In this document: positions 34,101 to 43,026 of the stretch, piece by piece
Position numbering within the stretch: the stretch's first letter is position 1
Layout: every line of letters begins with the position of its first letter
Source of the DNA: JALEVB01 sp022768265
GTDB lineage: Bacteria > Bacillota_I > Bacilli_A > Erysipelotrichales > Erysipelotrichaceae
Length of the DNA stretch: 64,000 nt
Assembly (NCBI GenBank): GCA_034168985.1
Contig: JAXFJE010000037.1
Span: 47,120 to 111,119, forward strand
Reading direction: 5' to 3'
Notes under the pieces: generated by a model
The model's input: only the letters and a program-made list of their open reading frames with translations
Databases searched by the model: none
Told to the model about the DNA's origin: nothing
Program-made: the position numbers and the translations under genes

Positions 34101-35554
34101 TGGAATTTTTTCCGAATCCAAAAACATTTTTAGCCATTGGACCATTAAGCATTCAATGGTACGCAGTATTGATCATCATTGGGATTAGTGTTGCTTATGT
34201 CTTTTCCAAAAAAGATTTTAAGGAAAATGGTTATAAGCAAGAAACATTAGATGATCTTTTGATCGGTTGTTTACTTTGTGGGATCATTTGTGCCCGCTTG
34301 TGGTTTTGTTTATTTTGGGATGCTGAATATTATTTTAGTGATATTTCGCATCTATTAGATATTCGTGGTGGCGGTTTGGCGATCCAAGGCGGTTTGATCG
34401 GCGGTTCGTTATATGGGTTGTATTACGCTAAGAAACATAAGATGAGCTTTTTTAGAGGAGCAGATGTCGTTGCTACAAATATCTTGATTTCCCAAGCAAT
34501 CGGTCGCTGGGGTAATTTTATCAATCAGGAAGCTTATGGTCAGGTCGTGAGTGAAGCTTATTTTAACTGGGCACCCGCTTTTATCAAAGAAGGAATGTTT
34601 ATCAATGGGGAATATCGTCAACCTACCTTCTTATGGGAAAGCATCTTGGATCTATTGGGCTTTATCGTTTTAAGATTTGGCTATAAAAAGTATGGTCATG
34701 GCAAACGTGGCGATATGACTTGCCTATATTTGATGTGGTATGGCGTTTCTCGTTTTATCGTGGAATCATTTAGAACGGATAATTTGATGTTTTTGGGTTT
34801 GCGGATGTCTAGGGTCATGGCTTTATTGTTTGTGATCGTGGGTGCTTGTGGCTTGATCTTTATTCGTTTGCGTAAAAACCATAAAAAACCAGTGGTCTTA
34901 TTTGATCTAGATGGTACGCTGTTAGATACTAAACCAGCTATCTTAGATACTTATCGTCATTTGTTTGCAAAATATGATAAAGAAGAAAATTTTACGGAAG
35001 CGGTGCAGATCGAAGTGCAAGGACCACCATTGGTAGATATGTTTGCAAAGTATTTTCCTAATGTCGATCAAGAACAATTATTAAAAGAGTATCGCGAATA
35101 TAATTTTGCTGTGCATAAAGATCTAGTTAAACCAATGCCTAATTGTGAATTAGTCTTAAAAACTTTAAAAGAAGATGGCTATAAATTAGGGATCGTTTCG
35201 ACCAAATATACGGAAGCGGTAGAATTTGGCTTAGATATGTTTGGCTTGAAAGATTATTTTGATGTGATCTTAGGAAAAGATAAGGTTAGCAAGAATAAGC
35301 CAGATCCAGCAGGTTTATATGAAGCATGTGCGCTATTAGATGAAGGACATGATGAATGTATTTATATCGGTGATAGCAAAGGCGATATGATTGCGGCAAA
35401 AGCAGCTGGGGTATATACGATTGGCTATGTTAGCGATGATCAAACCCGTACGCAAGCGATCAAAGATGAAAAACCTAATGTTATCATTGAGGATTTAAAG
35501 GATATCTTAGAAATCGTGAAGGAGGATCATTCATGGACATACAATATGATGTAA
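34100..35554 (+). CDS. lgt: Lgt prolipoprotein diacylglyceryl transferase fused to a HAD phosphatase
   Basis: A 484-residue fusion. Residues about 1-255 are Lgt, with several helices, RGGGLAIQGGLIGG (89-102) and GRWGNFINQEAYG (135-147). Lgt attaches diacylglycerol to the lipobox cysteine. Residues about 264-480 are a HAD hydrolase of the PpaX/Gph type: VLFDLDGTLLDT (Asp269, Asp271), GIVSTKYTEAV, SKNKPDP and YIGDSKGDMIAAKAAG. PpaX dephosphorylates pyrophosphate made by HprK. In bacilli hprK, lgt and ppaX are separate adjacent genes, so this fusion keeps their order. The HAD part should face the cytosol after the last helix. Confidence 0.95.
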   Translation: MEFFPNPKTFLAIGPLSIQWYAVLIIIGISVAYVFSKKDFKENGYKQETLDDLLIGCLLCGIICARLWFCLFWDAEYYFSDISHLLDIRGGGLAIQGGLIGGSLYGLYYAKKHKMSFFRGADVVATNILISQAIGRWGNFINQEAYGQVVSEAYFNWAPAFIKEGMFINGEYRQPTFLWESILDLLGFIVLRFGYKKYGHGKRGDMTCLYLMWYGVSRFIVESFRTDNLMFLGLRMSRVMALLFVIVGACGLIFIRLRKNHKKPVVLFDLDGTLLDTKPAILDTYRHLFAKYDKEENFTEAVQIEVQGPPLVDMFAKYFPNVDQEQLLKEYREYNFAVHKDLVKPMPNCELVLKTLKEDGYKLGIVSTKYTEAVEFGLDMFGLKDYFDVILGKDKVSKNKPDPAGLYEACALLDEGHDECIYIGDSKGDMIAAKAAGVYTIGYVSDDQTRTQAIKDEKPNVIIEDLKDILEIVKEDHSWTYNMM

Positions 35555-36447
35555 TTATCATCGGGGCAGGGCCAGCAGGGATGACGGGGGCAATTTATGC
35601 TTCAAGAGCGGGCTTAAAGACGATGATGTTAGAAGTTAGTGCGCCAGGTGGTAAATTGATCAAGACCCATATGATCGAAAACTATCCGGCAACCGCTAAA
35701 GAAGGTGGCGCTGAACTTGCTTATCGCATGTTTGAACATTCAACTAATTTTGGTGCTGAGTATGTATATGGTGATGTTAAGAAAGTAGTTGAACACGATG
35801 GCTATAAAGAAGTAGTTACTGCCGATAATAGCTATCTAACCAAAAGTGTGATCATTGCCAGCGGTACCAAAGAACGTCTTTTAGGTTTAGAAGGCGAAGA
35901 TCGTTTGGTAGGTAAAGGAATTTCCTATTGTGCTGTTTGTGATGGGGCATTGTATCGCGGCAAGGATGTCGTGATCATTGGTGGAGGCAATAGTGCCTTA
36001 GAAGAATCGTTATTTTTGACCCAATTTGTGAACAAGGTCTATATCGTGATCAGACGTGATGTATTTAGAGCGGATAAGATCATTCAAGATAAAGTGTTAC
36101 AAAATGATAAGATCGAGATCATCACAAAGCATGTGCCGCATAAGATCATTGCAAGTGATAGAGTCGAAGGTATCGAATTGGAAAATGTTGATACCAAAGA
36201 ATTAACTACCTTGAAGATCGATGCCATTTTCCCTTATATTGGCGCGATACCAAATACGGATTTTGTCAAAGATCTAAACATCACCAATGAACAAGGCTAT
36301 ATCTTGGTTGATAATAATATGGAAACAGCCATCAAGGGAATCTTTGCAGCTGGTGATTGCATTGATAAGACCTTACGTCAAGTTGTTACTGCATGTTCAG
36401 ATGGCGCAATTGCAGGACAAAAAGCTTATCATTATGTGAATGGTTGA
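35533..36447 (+). CDS. trxB: Thioredoxin reductase
   Basis: A 304-residue flavoprotein. FAD-binding GAGPAGMTGAIYASRAG (11-27), the redox motif CAVCDG (Cys133, Cys136), NADPH-binding GGGNSALEE and the C-terminal GIFAAGDCIDKTLRQVVTACSDGAIAG. It reduces thioredoxin with NADPH. It starts inside the 3' end of the lgt-HAD gene (22-base overlap) with GGAGG well placed. It is the last gene of this operon. Confidence 0.95.
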   Translation: MDIQYDVIIIGAGPAGMTGAIYASRAGLKTMMLEVSAPGGKLIKTHMIENYPATAKEGGAELAYRMFEHSTNFGAEYVYGDVKKVVEHDGYKEVVTADNSYLTKSVIIASGTKERLLGLEGEDRLVGKGISYCAVCDGALYRGKDVVIIGGGNSALEESLFLTQFVNKVYIVIRRDVFRADKIIQDKVLQNDKIEIITKHVPHKIIASDRVEGIELENVDTKELTTLKIDAIFPYIGAIPNTDFVKDLNITNEQGYILVDNNMETAIKGIFAAGDCIDKTLRQVVTACSDGAIAGQKAYHYVNG

Positions 36448-36463
36448 AGTTAAAAAGGTAATT

Positions 36464-36502
36464 AGGCATGAATCGACCTATGAATTGATTCATGCCTTTT
36501 AT
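36464..36502 (+). terminator. Terminator of the yigZ-uvrA-hprK-lgt-trxB operon
   Basis: AGGCATGAATC and GATTCATGCCT form an 11-pair stem with a 12-base loop, then TTTTATAATATT. Confidence 0.85.
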
Positions 36503-36547
36503 AATATTATAATAATGATAAAATATAAAAGATGAGGGATACTTATA

Positions 36548-39160
36548 ATGAAGCAGGCGAAAGATATTATTTATGAATTTATACAACACTATATATATTC
36601 ACAAAATGATAGTGTCTTAGGAGTAGAAACATCATTGATTGCGAAAGAACTGAATATGCAAAGATCAAATGTGTCAAGTGCATTAAATAAACTGGTTAGT
36701 GAAAATAAACTAACTAAAACAAATACTAGACCTGTTTTGTATAATTTACCAGTTCAAACATCCTCCTCTAGTGAAAGTTATTGTTTTGCTGAGCTGATTG
36801 GAGAGAATGGTAGTTTAAGAAATGCAGTACTCTTGGCGAAAGCAGCAATTTTATATCCGCAAAAAAGTTTAAATGTTATAGTGTCAGCAAAGATAGGGTG
36901 TGGGACTTCTTATTTTGTTAGCTTGATGCATAAATTTGCAATTCAGACTGGATTGCTTAATAGTGAGGCACCTTTCATTAAAGTTAACTGTCGTTATTTT
37001 TTGAAAAATATAGCAGCTTTAGATGATGAATTATTCAATAGTGATAATAACTTGTTTAAACAAGCAAGAGGAGGGGTATTATTAATTGAGTATTTTGATT
37101 TGTTAGATGTTAAGCAGCAAAACAGAATCTTCAATTATTTAGATACTAAAATAATTGAAGATAAGAATGGTGTTTCTCAAGTATATGATGATGTATATCT
37201 AGTTTTAAGTTGTAATAATCAAGCAGCAGAAACATATATACATAAACTACCTGTTCATATTGAACTGCCTGAATTAAAAAATCGTCCTATAACTGAAAAA
37301 TTAGATTTGATAAATCATTTTTTTAATATTGAAGCTAGAAATTCAAATAGAAATATAGAGGTAACTACAGAAGCGATTAAAGCGCTATTGTTGACTGATT
37401 TTTCTTATAATGTTAAAGAGCTTAATCACGAAATTATGTCAGCGTGTGCTAGTGCGTATGTTCGTGTAGTACATGATCTACACAAAAATGTATATGTTTG
37501 TATTAATGATTTGCAACCCAAAATTAAAAAAGCTTTAATAAAGCTCAAAGATCATTATTATGAAATAGATTCTTTGCTAAAAGATTCAGAATACGTAATT
37601 TATGACCAACATCATGGGCTACAAACAATAAAAACTGATAAAAATTTGTATGATAGCATACAAACACAGTATAAAGAATTAAGTGATATTGGGATTAATC
37701 AAACAAGTATAGAAACAGTAATTAATGATCATATAAAAGGTTTATTTAATAAATATAGTTATAAATATGATAATGAATCAAATAATTATGAACAATTATC
37801 AAAGATTGTTGATGAAAATATTATAAAATGTGTAAAAAACTTTTTTGAATCATATAAAAATGAAACTGGGAAAAATATTAAAACTAATATTTTCTATGGT
37901 CTTTGCTTACATATTGGAAGCTTAGTAAATAAAATGCCAACATATCAAAGAATTACTAATGATCAAATTGTACATACAATACAAAATTATCCTAAAGAAT
38001 ATGCTGCTTCAACACAATTTGCTTCAATATTAAAAAAAGAGATAGGATTAGAACTTAACGTATCAGAAGTGGCTATCATAACGATGTTTTTAGTTGAACC
38101 AGAAGATAGTGATGATAGTGTAAGACCTGTTTTATTGTATATAATGCATGGTAATAGTACAGCTAGTTCTTTAGCGCAAGTTACAAATTCATTAACACAT
38201 TGCGAAAATGCTTATGCATATGATTTGAAATTAGATGCTGATAATAGAAAAGCAATCGAGGAAATAAAAGAGTTGATACTAACTATTGATAGAGGAGCAG
38301 GAGTGCTAGTCGTTTATGATATGGGATCAATTCAAACAATGCTTAATACAATATCAGAGGAAGTAAGTGTTAAGATTAGATATATGAATTATCCAATAAC
38401 ATTAGCTGGTATTGATATTGCACGCAAATGTTCTATGGAATCCGATATAGATACAATATTCCATACAGCTAGTCAAGATATTTCTAATTTTGTTACCAAA
38501 AATTACGGTAATAAGAGAAATAATGTTATTATAACTTTATGTCATACAGGAGAAGGAGGAGCATTACAATTAAAAAATTATATTGATCAATATTCTAAAT
38601 TAGGGATGAAAACAATTGCTTTATCCATATCAAATAGAGAAGAATTAATTAGTGAAGTATTAAATATTAAGAAAATATATAATATACATGCATTTGTAGG
38701 AACCTATGATCCAAAAATATTGGGCGTACCATTTATATCTATTGTTGATGTGTTTGCAAATTCTAGTGAAAACTTAGATAGAATTTTACAATTTGTTCCA
38801 AATATAAATTCTGATATAAATTATGACCAAGTTTATGTTCATTTAGAAGAACAATTAAAATATGCTTCTATAACAAAACTAAAGGCAATATTACCACAAA
38901 TAGTAGATGAATTATCTGTAATGTATTCATTAGATACTAATCAAATTTTAGGAATATTTGTTCATATTGCATGTGTAATTGAATACATAATTGCAGGAAA
39001 TAATATTAGAAAAAATGATGATACTAATAATATAATTAATAAATTTCCTGAAGATTATAAAGCTATTTCAAAACTTATGAAAAAATTAGAAAAAGAATTT
39101 AAGATAATAATTGATGATAATGAAATAGCAATGTTAATTGTTATGGTAAAAAAATTGTAA
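36548..39160 (+). CDS. LevR-like PTS-regulated transcription factor with degenerate AAA+ domain
   Basis: An 870-residue regulator with the LevR/ManR layout. The N-terminal winged HTH covers about 1-65. An AAA+-like domain (about 78-330) has lost its key motifs: the Walker A position reads SAKIGCGTS (113-121) without Lys, the GAFTGA sigma-54 contact loop is missing between ELFN and LFKQARGG, and Walker B reads LLIEYFD. PRD1 (about 410-520, His455), an EIIA-Man-like domain with His534 in IMHGNSTASS, and PRD2 (about 770-870, FVHIACVIEYII) follow. It probably senses PTS flux and controls the adjacent lactose-type PTS operon. It cannot be an ordinary sigma-54 activator. Confidence 0.85.
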   Translation: MKQAKDIIYEFIQHYIYSQNDSVLGVETSLIAKELNMQRSNVSSALNKLVSENKLTKTNTRPVLYNLPVQTSSSSESYCFAELIGENGSLRNAVLLAKAAILYPQKSLNVIVSAKIGCGTSYFVSLMHKFAIQTGLLNSEAPFIKVNCRYFLKNIAALDDELFNSDNNLFKQARGGVLLIEYFDLLDVKQQNRIFNYLDTKIIEDKNGVSQVYDDVYLVLSCNNQAAETYIHKLPVHIELPELKNRPITEKLDLINHFFNIEARNSNRNIEVTTEAIKALLLTDFSYNVKELNHEIMSACASAYVRVVHDLHKNVYVCINDLQPKIKKALIKLKDHYYEIDSLLKDSEYVIYDQHHGLQTIKTDKNLYDSIQTQYKELSDIGINQTSIETVINDHIKGLFNKYSYKYDNESNNYEQLSKIVDENIIKCVKNFFESYKNETGKNIKTNIFYGLCLHIGSLVNKMPTYQRITNDQIVHTIQNYPKEYAASTQFASILKKEIGLELNVSEVAIITMFLVEPEDSDDSVRPVLLYIMHGNSTASSLAQVTNSLTHCENAYAYDLKLDADNRKAIEEIKELILTIDRGAGVLVVYDMGSIQTMLNTISEEVSVKIRYMNYPITLAGIDIARKCSMESDIDTIFHTASQDISNFVTKNYGNKRNNVIITLCHTGEGGALQLKNYIDQYSKLGMKTIALSISNREELISEVLNIKKIYNIHAFVGTYDPKILGVPFISIVDVFANSSENLDRILQFVPNINSDINYDQVYVHLEEQLKYASITKLKAILPQIVDELSVMYSLDTNQILGIFVHIACVIEYIIAGNNIRKNDDTNNIINKFPEDYKAISKLMKKLEKEFKIIIDDNEIAMLIVMVKKL

Positions 39161-39188
39161 AAGATTAGCCCAAGGCTAATCTTTTTTA
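39160..39188. terminator. Bidirectional terminator
   Basis: AAAGATTAGCC, loop CAA, GGCTAATCTTT with A and T tracts on the two sides. Shared by the convergent genes ending at 39160 and 39186. Confidence 0.85.
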
Positions 39189-39608
39189 AGTGTTTTTTAC
39201 AATTTGTCTTTCAATATTGTATAAGAAATCTGTCATACGACCAAGATATATTGTTTCAGAAAATAATGAGAATAGTTTTAATTGTTTTTTATTTGATTTA
39301 GGTAAACTTTGTTGAAACTCAACATTTATACCATCTTTTATTGTGGTGATTTTGAACGAAATAAATCTAGTTCCATTTACTGTTGTTTGCTTAGCAGAAT
39401 ATAATTCATTTGGAATGAAATCAATGATTTCAAATGTTGAATTTAAAAGCGGATTTTGTTTGTTTTTGTTATTGAATTTGAATCCTTTCTTTAAATCCGA
39501 TTTCAAAATCTTTTTATTAGTGTTTTTTTCAATATCAATTATTACTCCTTGGATTAAGCTGTCAAAAAATTGATAGTTTTGAATTTTTAAATTGCGATCT
39601 ACTTTCAT
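39186..39608 (-). CDS. DUF3284-like protein
   Basis: A 140-residue protein opening MKVDRNLKIQNYQFFDSLIQGVIIDI, with FKITTIKDGINVEFQQS and a C-terminal helical segment LFSETIYLGRMTDFLYNIERQI. The layout resembles DUF3284, a family often seen beside beta-glucoside or lichenan PTS genes; its function is not known. It is transcribed away from the PTS operon and converges on the LevR-like gene. The assignment is from memory of the family's pattern. Confidence 0.6.
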   Translation of the reverse strand: MKVDRNLKIQNYQFFDSLIQGVIIDIEKNTNKKILKSDLKKGFKFNNKNKQNPLLNSTFEIIDFIPNELYSAKQTTVNGTRFISFKITTIKDGINVEFQQSLPKSNKKQLKLFSLFSETIYLGRMTDFLYNIERQIVKNT

Positions 39609-39697
39609 GAAAAAATTATATCATACAAGAAAACAATTAATATAACTCTAAAAGCAGTTTCTAAAAAAACAAAAAAAATAAACAAACGCAAAGCTTC

Positions 39698-39738
39698 GTT
39701 ATACACTGTAGTGCAAAAATGCTTACAAAGTTATACAC
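39698..39738 (+). promoter_or_regulatory. Direct repeats GTTATACAC, candidate activator sites
   Basis: GTTATACAC at 39698-39706 and 39730-39738, 32 bases (about three helical turns) apart, 110-150 bases upstream of the -35 box. A plausible binding region for the LevR-like regulator. Confidence 0.4.
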
Positions 39739-39830
39739 AAAAGATTAAATTGGTATAAAATATGAGTTTTTGTTATCTTGTTTTTATTTGAATTATTATA
39801 AATTGAGCTTTTGTGTTTAAACGGCATCGA

Positions 39831-39844
39831 TTTAAGCGTTTTCA
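39831..39844 (+). promoter_or_regulatory. cre-like catabolite repression site
   Basis: TTTAAGCGTTTTCA matches the cre consensus TGWAANCGNTNWCA at 13 of 14 positions and lies just upstream of the -35 box. HprK in this window supports CcpA-HPr(Ser-P) control. Confidence 0.6.
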
Positions 39845-39849
39845 TTTTT

Positions 39850-39878
39850 TTGACAACAAAAAAAATTATACATAAAAT
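39850..39878 (+). promoter_or_regulatory. Sigma-70-type promoter of the lactose/cellobiose PTS operon
   Basis: TTGACA (39850-39855), 17 bases, TAAAAT (39873-39878). Near consensus, which argues against a sigma-54 promoter. Confidence 0.75.
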
Positions 39879-39922
39879 AGCTATCGTATTAAATCTAAAA
39901 ATACGAAAAAAGGAGGAAATAG

Positions 39923-40243
39923 ATGGAAAACGAAAACGAGTTGGTGTCTTTTAATATTATTGCAAATGCAGGAGATGCTCGTTCTTTAGCATTTGGGGCA
40001 CTACAAGCTGCGAAACTAGGTAACTATGAAGAAGCGTCTGAATTATTAAAGAAATCTGATGAAGCAGCTAATTTAGCCCATAAAGCTCAAACAGAATTGT
40101 TATTCAAAGAAGCAAACGGTGAAAAAACAAATGTAGATGTATTATTGGTTCATGCACAGGATCATTTAATGACTAGTATGTTAGCTGTAGAATTAATTAA
40201 AGAATTAATTGAGATGTATCAAAGAAATAAGGAGGAAAAATAA
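39923..40243 (+). CDS. PTS lactose/cellobiose-type EIIA
   Basis: A 106-residue three-helix EIIA. IIANAGDARSLAFGALQAAKLGNYEEA is typical, and the active histidine lies in LLVHAQDHLMTS (His77, with Asp80 and His81). It carries phosphate from HPr to the EIIB encoded next. AAGGAGG precedes the ATG. First gene of the operon; the next begins one base after its stop. Confidence 0.93.
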   Translation: MENENELVSFNIIANAGDARSLAFGALQAAKLGNYEEASELLKKSDEAANLAHKAQTELLFKEANGEKTNVDVLLVHAQDHLMTSMLAVELIKELIEMYQRNKEEK

Positions 40244-40543
40244 ATGAAAGTATTATTAGTTTGTGCAGGTGGTATGTCAACAGGATTGTTAATGAAAAAA
40301 ATGGAAAATTATTGGCAAGAATGTAATGAAGAATTGGAAATTAACGCAGTGGGTCTAAGCGAATATGAAGAAGTATACAGGGATTATGATATTGTGATGG
40401 TAGGACCACAAGTAAGCTATCGTTTGAATGAAATTAAAGAAACTACAGGTTTACCATGTGAAACTATACCATCTTTAGATTATGCTACAGCAAATTGTAG
40501 TAATATCATGAAATTAGCAAAGAAATTATATTCACAAAAATAA
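40244..40543 (+). CDS. PTS lactose/cellobiose-type EIIB
   Basis: A 99-residue EIIB with the phosphocysteine loop VLLVCAGGMSTG (Cys7) and VMVGPQVSYRLNEIKE. It phosphorylates the sugar during transport through the EIIC encoded 25 bases downstream. Confidence 0.93.
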   Translation: MKVLLVCAGGMSTGLLMKKMENYWQECNEELEINAVGLSEYEEVYRDYDIVMVGPQVSYRLNEIKETTGLPCETIPSLDYATANCSNIMKLAKKLYSQK

Positions 40544-40568
40544 AGAAATGTAAGGGAGATTTTATAGA

Positions 40569-41849
40569 ATGGAAAACGTATTTAATAGTCCGTTGTTGAA
40601 AAAGTTACAGGAATTAGGACAAAAATTAGGTTCTTCAAAATTTGTTTCTGCACTACAGGCAGGAATGATGTCAAGTATGTCTTTGATAATGGTAGGTGCA
40701 GTTTGTCAAATTATTTGTTCGATAGGCGTAATGTTAAATTTATTTACAGTTGATAGTGATATCTATCGATATATTTATACTCCATATAATTTTACAATGA
40801 ATTTGTTAGGGATTTGGGTAACAGCTAATATTGCATTTAATTATGCCAAAAATTTGAAACTAAAGTCACCTTTAACACATACAATTGATGCAACCATCAT
40901 TTTTGTTTTAGTGTGCAGTAGTTGGACAGAAGGTGGGTTAAGTACTACATTCCTTGGAGCAACGGGAATGTTTGTAGGTTTTGTTGTTGCAGGATTAGTT
41001 GTTAGAATTGAAAAGTTTTGTTTAGATAAGAACATAAAAATTCCAATGCCTGAAGTATGCCCTCCATCTTTAGTAAATGCATTTGCAGCAATTATTCCTT
41101 TAGCAGTGAATGTGATTATTTTCCAAGGGCTAAATATTCTGTTATCTGTTATTTCAGGAGGAGCATTAAATGTTCCAATTGCAATTATGGCTATATTATC
41201 AGCGCCTTTAGGGGCATTATTATCAACTCCAGGTATGTTTATTCTATGTGGTTTTGCGCTTGTATTATGGTGTTTTGGAATCCATGGAACAATGATTGTA
41301 TATCCAATCATTATGGCGTCAATGATTGAAGCATCTACAACAAATGCGGCTTTACATGCAGCAGGAGAACCATTAGTTTTCTATCCAGTAATTTTGTTTG
41401 GTTTAGTTGGTGCACTTGGTGGATCTGGTAATACATGGCCTTTGTGTATTATGGGTTTAAGAGCTAAATCTGAACAAATTAGAGCAGTATCTAAAGTTGG
41501 TTTGATACCAGGATGGTTTGGAATTAATGAGCCGGTTGCCTTCGGTATGCCTATAATGTATAATCCAATTCTTTGTATTCCATATGTATTAAATACAATG
41601 GTAATTTTGGCTATATACTATTTTGCGTATTCAAGTGGCATTATTACAATTCCTTGGATTGCTATCTCTGCGTTAATGCCAATTGGTTTTTCTGCCTATT
41701 TATCAACTTTAAATATATTTAATACTATTTTTCAATATTTGATGTTGATTCCATCAGCTATTGTATGGTATCCATTCTTTAAAGCTTATGATAACCAATT
41801 ATATGCAAAAGAATGTGAAGCAAAAAAACAATTAGAAAATCAAGGATAA
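40569..41849 (+). CDS. PTS cellobiose-type EIIC permease
   Basis: A 426-residue CelB-type EIIC with about ten helices. The N-terminal KFVSALQAGMMSSMSLIMVGA and the substrate-site motifs GGSGNTWPLC and GWFGINEPVAFGMPI are characteristic. Imports beta-linked disaccharides or N-acetylated disaccharides; the exact sugar must be read from the neighbouring MupG-type and GH1 enzymes. Confidence 0.93.
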   Translation: MENVFNSPLLKKLQELGQKLGSSKFVSALQAGMMSSMSLIMVGAVCQIICSIGVMLNLFTVDSDIYRYIYTPYNFTMNLLGIWVTANIAFNYAKNLKLKSPLTHTIDATIIFVLVCSSWTEGGLSTTFLGATGMFVGFVVAGLVVRIEKFCLDKNIKIPMPEVCPPSLVNAFAAIIPLAVNVIIFQGLNILLSVISGGALNVPIAIMAILSAPLGALLSTPGMFILCGFALVLWCFGIHGTMIVYPIIMASMIEASTTNAALHAAGEPLVFYPVILFGLVGALGGSGNTWPLCIMGLRAKSEQIRAVSKVGLIPGWFGINEPVAFGMPIMYNPILCIPYVLNTMVILAIYYFAYSSGIITIPWIAISALMPIGFSAYLSTLNIFNTIFQYLMLIPSAIVWYPFFKAYDNQLYAKECEAKKQLENQG

Positions 41850-41854
41850 GCCAT

Positions 41855-43012
41855 ATGGAGTTAGGAATTTCATTATACCCAGAAAAGGAATCATTTGAAG
41901 AAATAGTAAATTATATAAAATTAGCATCAAAATTTGGCTTTAAAAAAATTTTTACAAGTGTATTTTCAGTTCAAGGGACTAAAGAAGAATTAATAGTATA
42001 TTTTCATGAGCTATGTAATATAGCTCATGAAAATAATATGCAAGTGTGTGCTGATGTAAATGCGCAAATATTCAATAAATTTGAAGCTAAAGAAACAGAT
42101 TTAAGTGTATTTAAAAAAATAGGTTTTGATGAATTAAGGATGGATTTTAATTTTGGTGATGAAAGAGACATATCATTAATAAATAATAAAGAAAATATAG
42201 TTATTTATTTTAATGCGTCTTTTGTAGATATGGGAAAAAATTTACTTAAAATTGATTCATCTATTAAATTAAACCTTTGCCATAATTTCTATCCCGAAAG
42301 ATACACGGGAACTCCTAAATATAAATATAAACAATTAAATGAAACTTGGAAACAATATAAAAATGTTAAAATAGCTTCTTTTATAACTAGTAACGTTCAA
42401 GGAGCACATGGCCCATGGCCAGTATACGATGGTTATCCAACTATAGAAGATCATAGAGGAATTGCTGTTTCAGATCAAATTAGAGATATGATTGCGATGA
42501 ATACGGATGTAGTTTATTTTGGCAATGCATTTGCAAGCGAAGAAGAATTAAAAGAGGCGAGTGATTCATTATTCTACTTTGAAAATGATTGTGAAAGTGA
42601 ATTTGAAAAAATTGTTAGAAAGATTTTGCCAAATATAGGAAATAAAAAATATGTACTTTCCATATGTGAGGAAAGTGGAATATTAGATATAGAAAAAGAA
42701 ATATTATATAACTATAAAAAGCATTGTGATCTAGGTGATAGTAGCGAATATATGATTAGGTCAAGAATGACTAGAACAATTTATGGAAAAAATAATATTA
42801 ATTTTAGACGTGCAGAAGTTCCTTATTTTAAAAAAGGTGATATCTTGATTGTTAATGATAATTTAAAACATTATGCCGGTGAAGTGCAAATTTGTTTAAA
42901 AGAAATGGCGAATGATGGACAAAGAAATTTAGTTGGACGACTAGATGAAAAAGAACTTGGTTTTATAGAATTAATAGAACCGGGTGATTATTTTATTTTT
43001 AATAAAAAATAG
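41855..43012 (+). CDS. MupG-type 6-phospho-N-acetylmuramidase (DUF871)
   Basis: A 385-residue protein of the DUF871/MupG family: a TIM barrel (MELGISLYPEKESFEEIVNYI, FKKIFTSVFSVQG, DELRMDFNFG, LCHNFYPERYTGTP) followed by a cyclophilin-like C-terminal domain (YGKNNINFRRAEVPYFKKGDILIVND). The characterised Staphylococcus member cleaves MurNAc-6-phosphate-GlcNAc. It starts five bases after the EIIC stop. It suggests that island A handles a disaccharide phosphorylated at C6, possibly from peptidoglycan. Other DUF871 members may use different sugars. Confidence 0.85.
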   Translation: MELGISLYPEKESFEEIVNYIKLASKFGFKKIFTSVFSVQGTKEELIVYFHELCNIAHENNMQVCADVNAQIFNKFEAKETDLSVFKKIGFDELRMDFNFGDERDISLINNKENIVIYFNASFVDMGKNLLKIDSSIKLNLCHNFYPERYTGTPKYKYKQLNETWKQYKNVKIASFITSNVQGAHGPWPVYDGYPTIEDHRGIAVSDQIRDMIAMNTDVVYFGNAFASEEELKEASDSLFYFENDCESEFEKIVRKILPNIGNKKYVLSICEESGILDIEKEILYNYKKHCDLGDSSEYMIRSRMTRTIYGKNNINFRRAEVPYFKKGDILIVNDNLKHYAGEVQICLKEMANDGQRNLVGRLDEKELGFIELIEPGDYFIFNKK

Positions 43013-43026
43013 TATGGAGGTAAATT

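Larger units (their letters stand above)
39609..39922. other. Regulatory intergenic region of island A
   Basis: No gene. It contains paired direct repeats (39698 and 39730), a cre-like site, a sigma-70-type promoter and a small hairpin of TCGTATT and AATACGA (about 39885-39907) just before the ribosome site. Confidence 0.7.
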
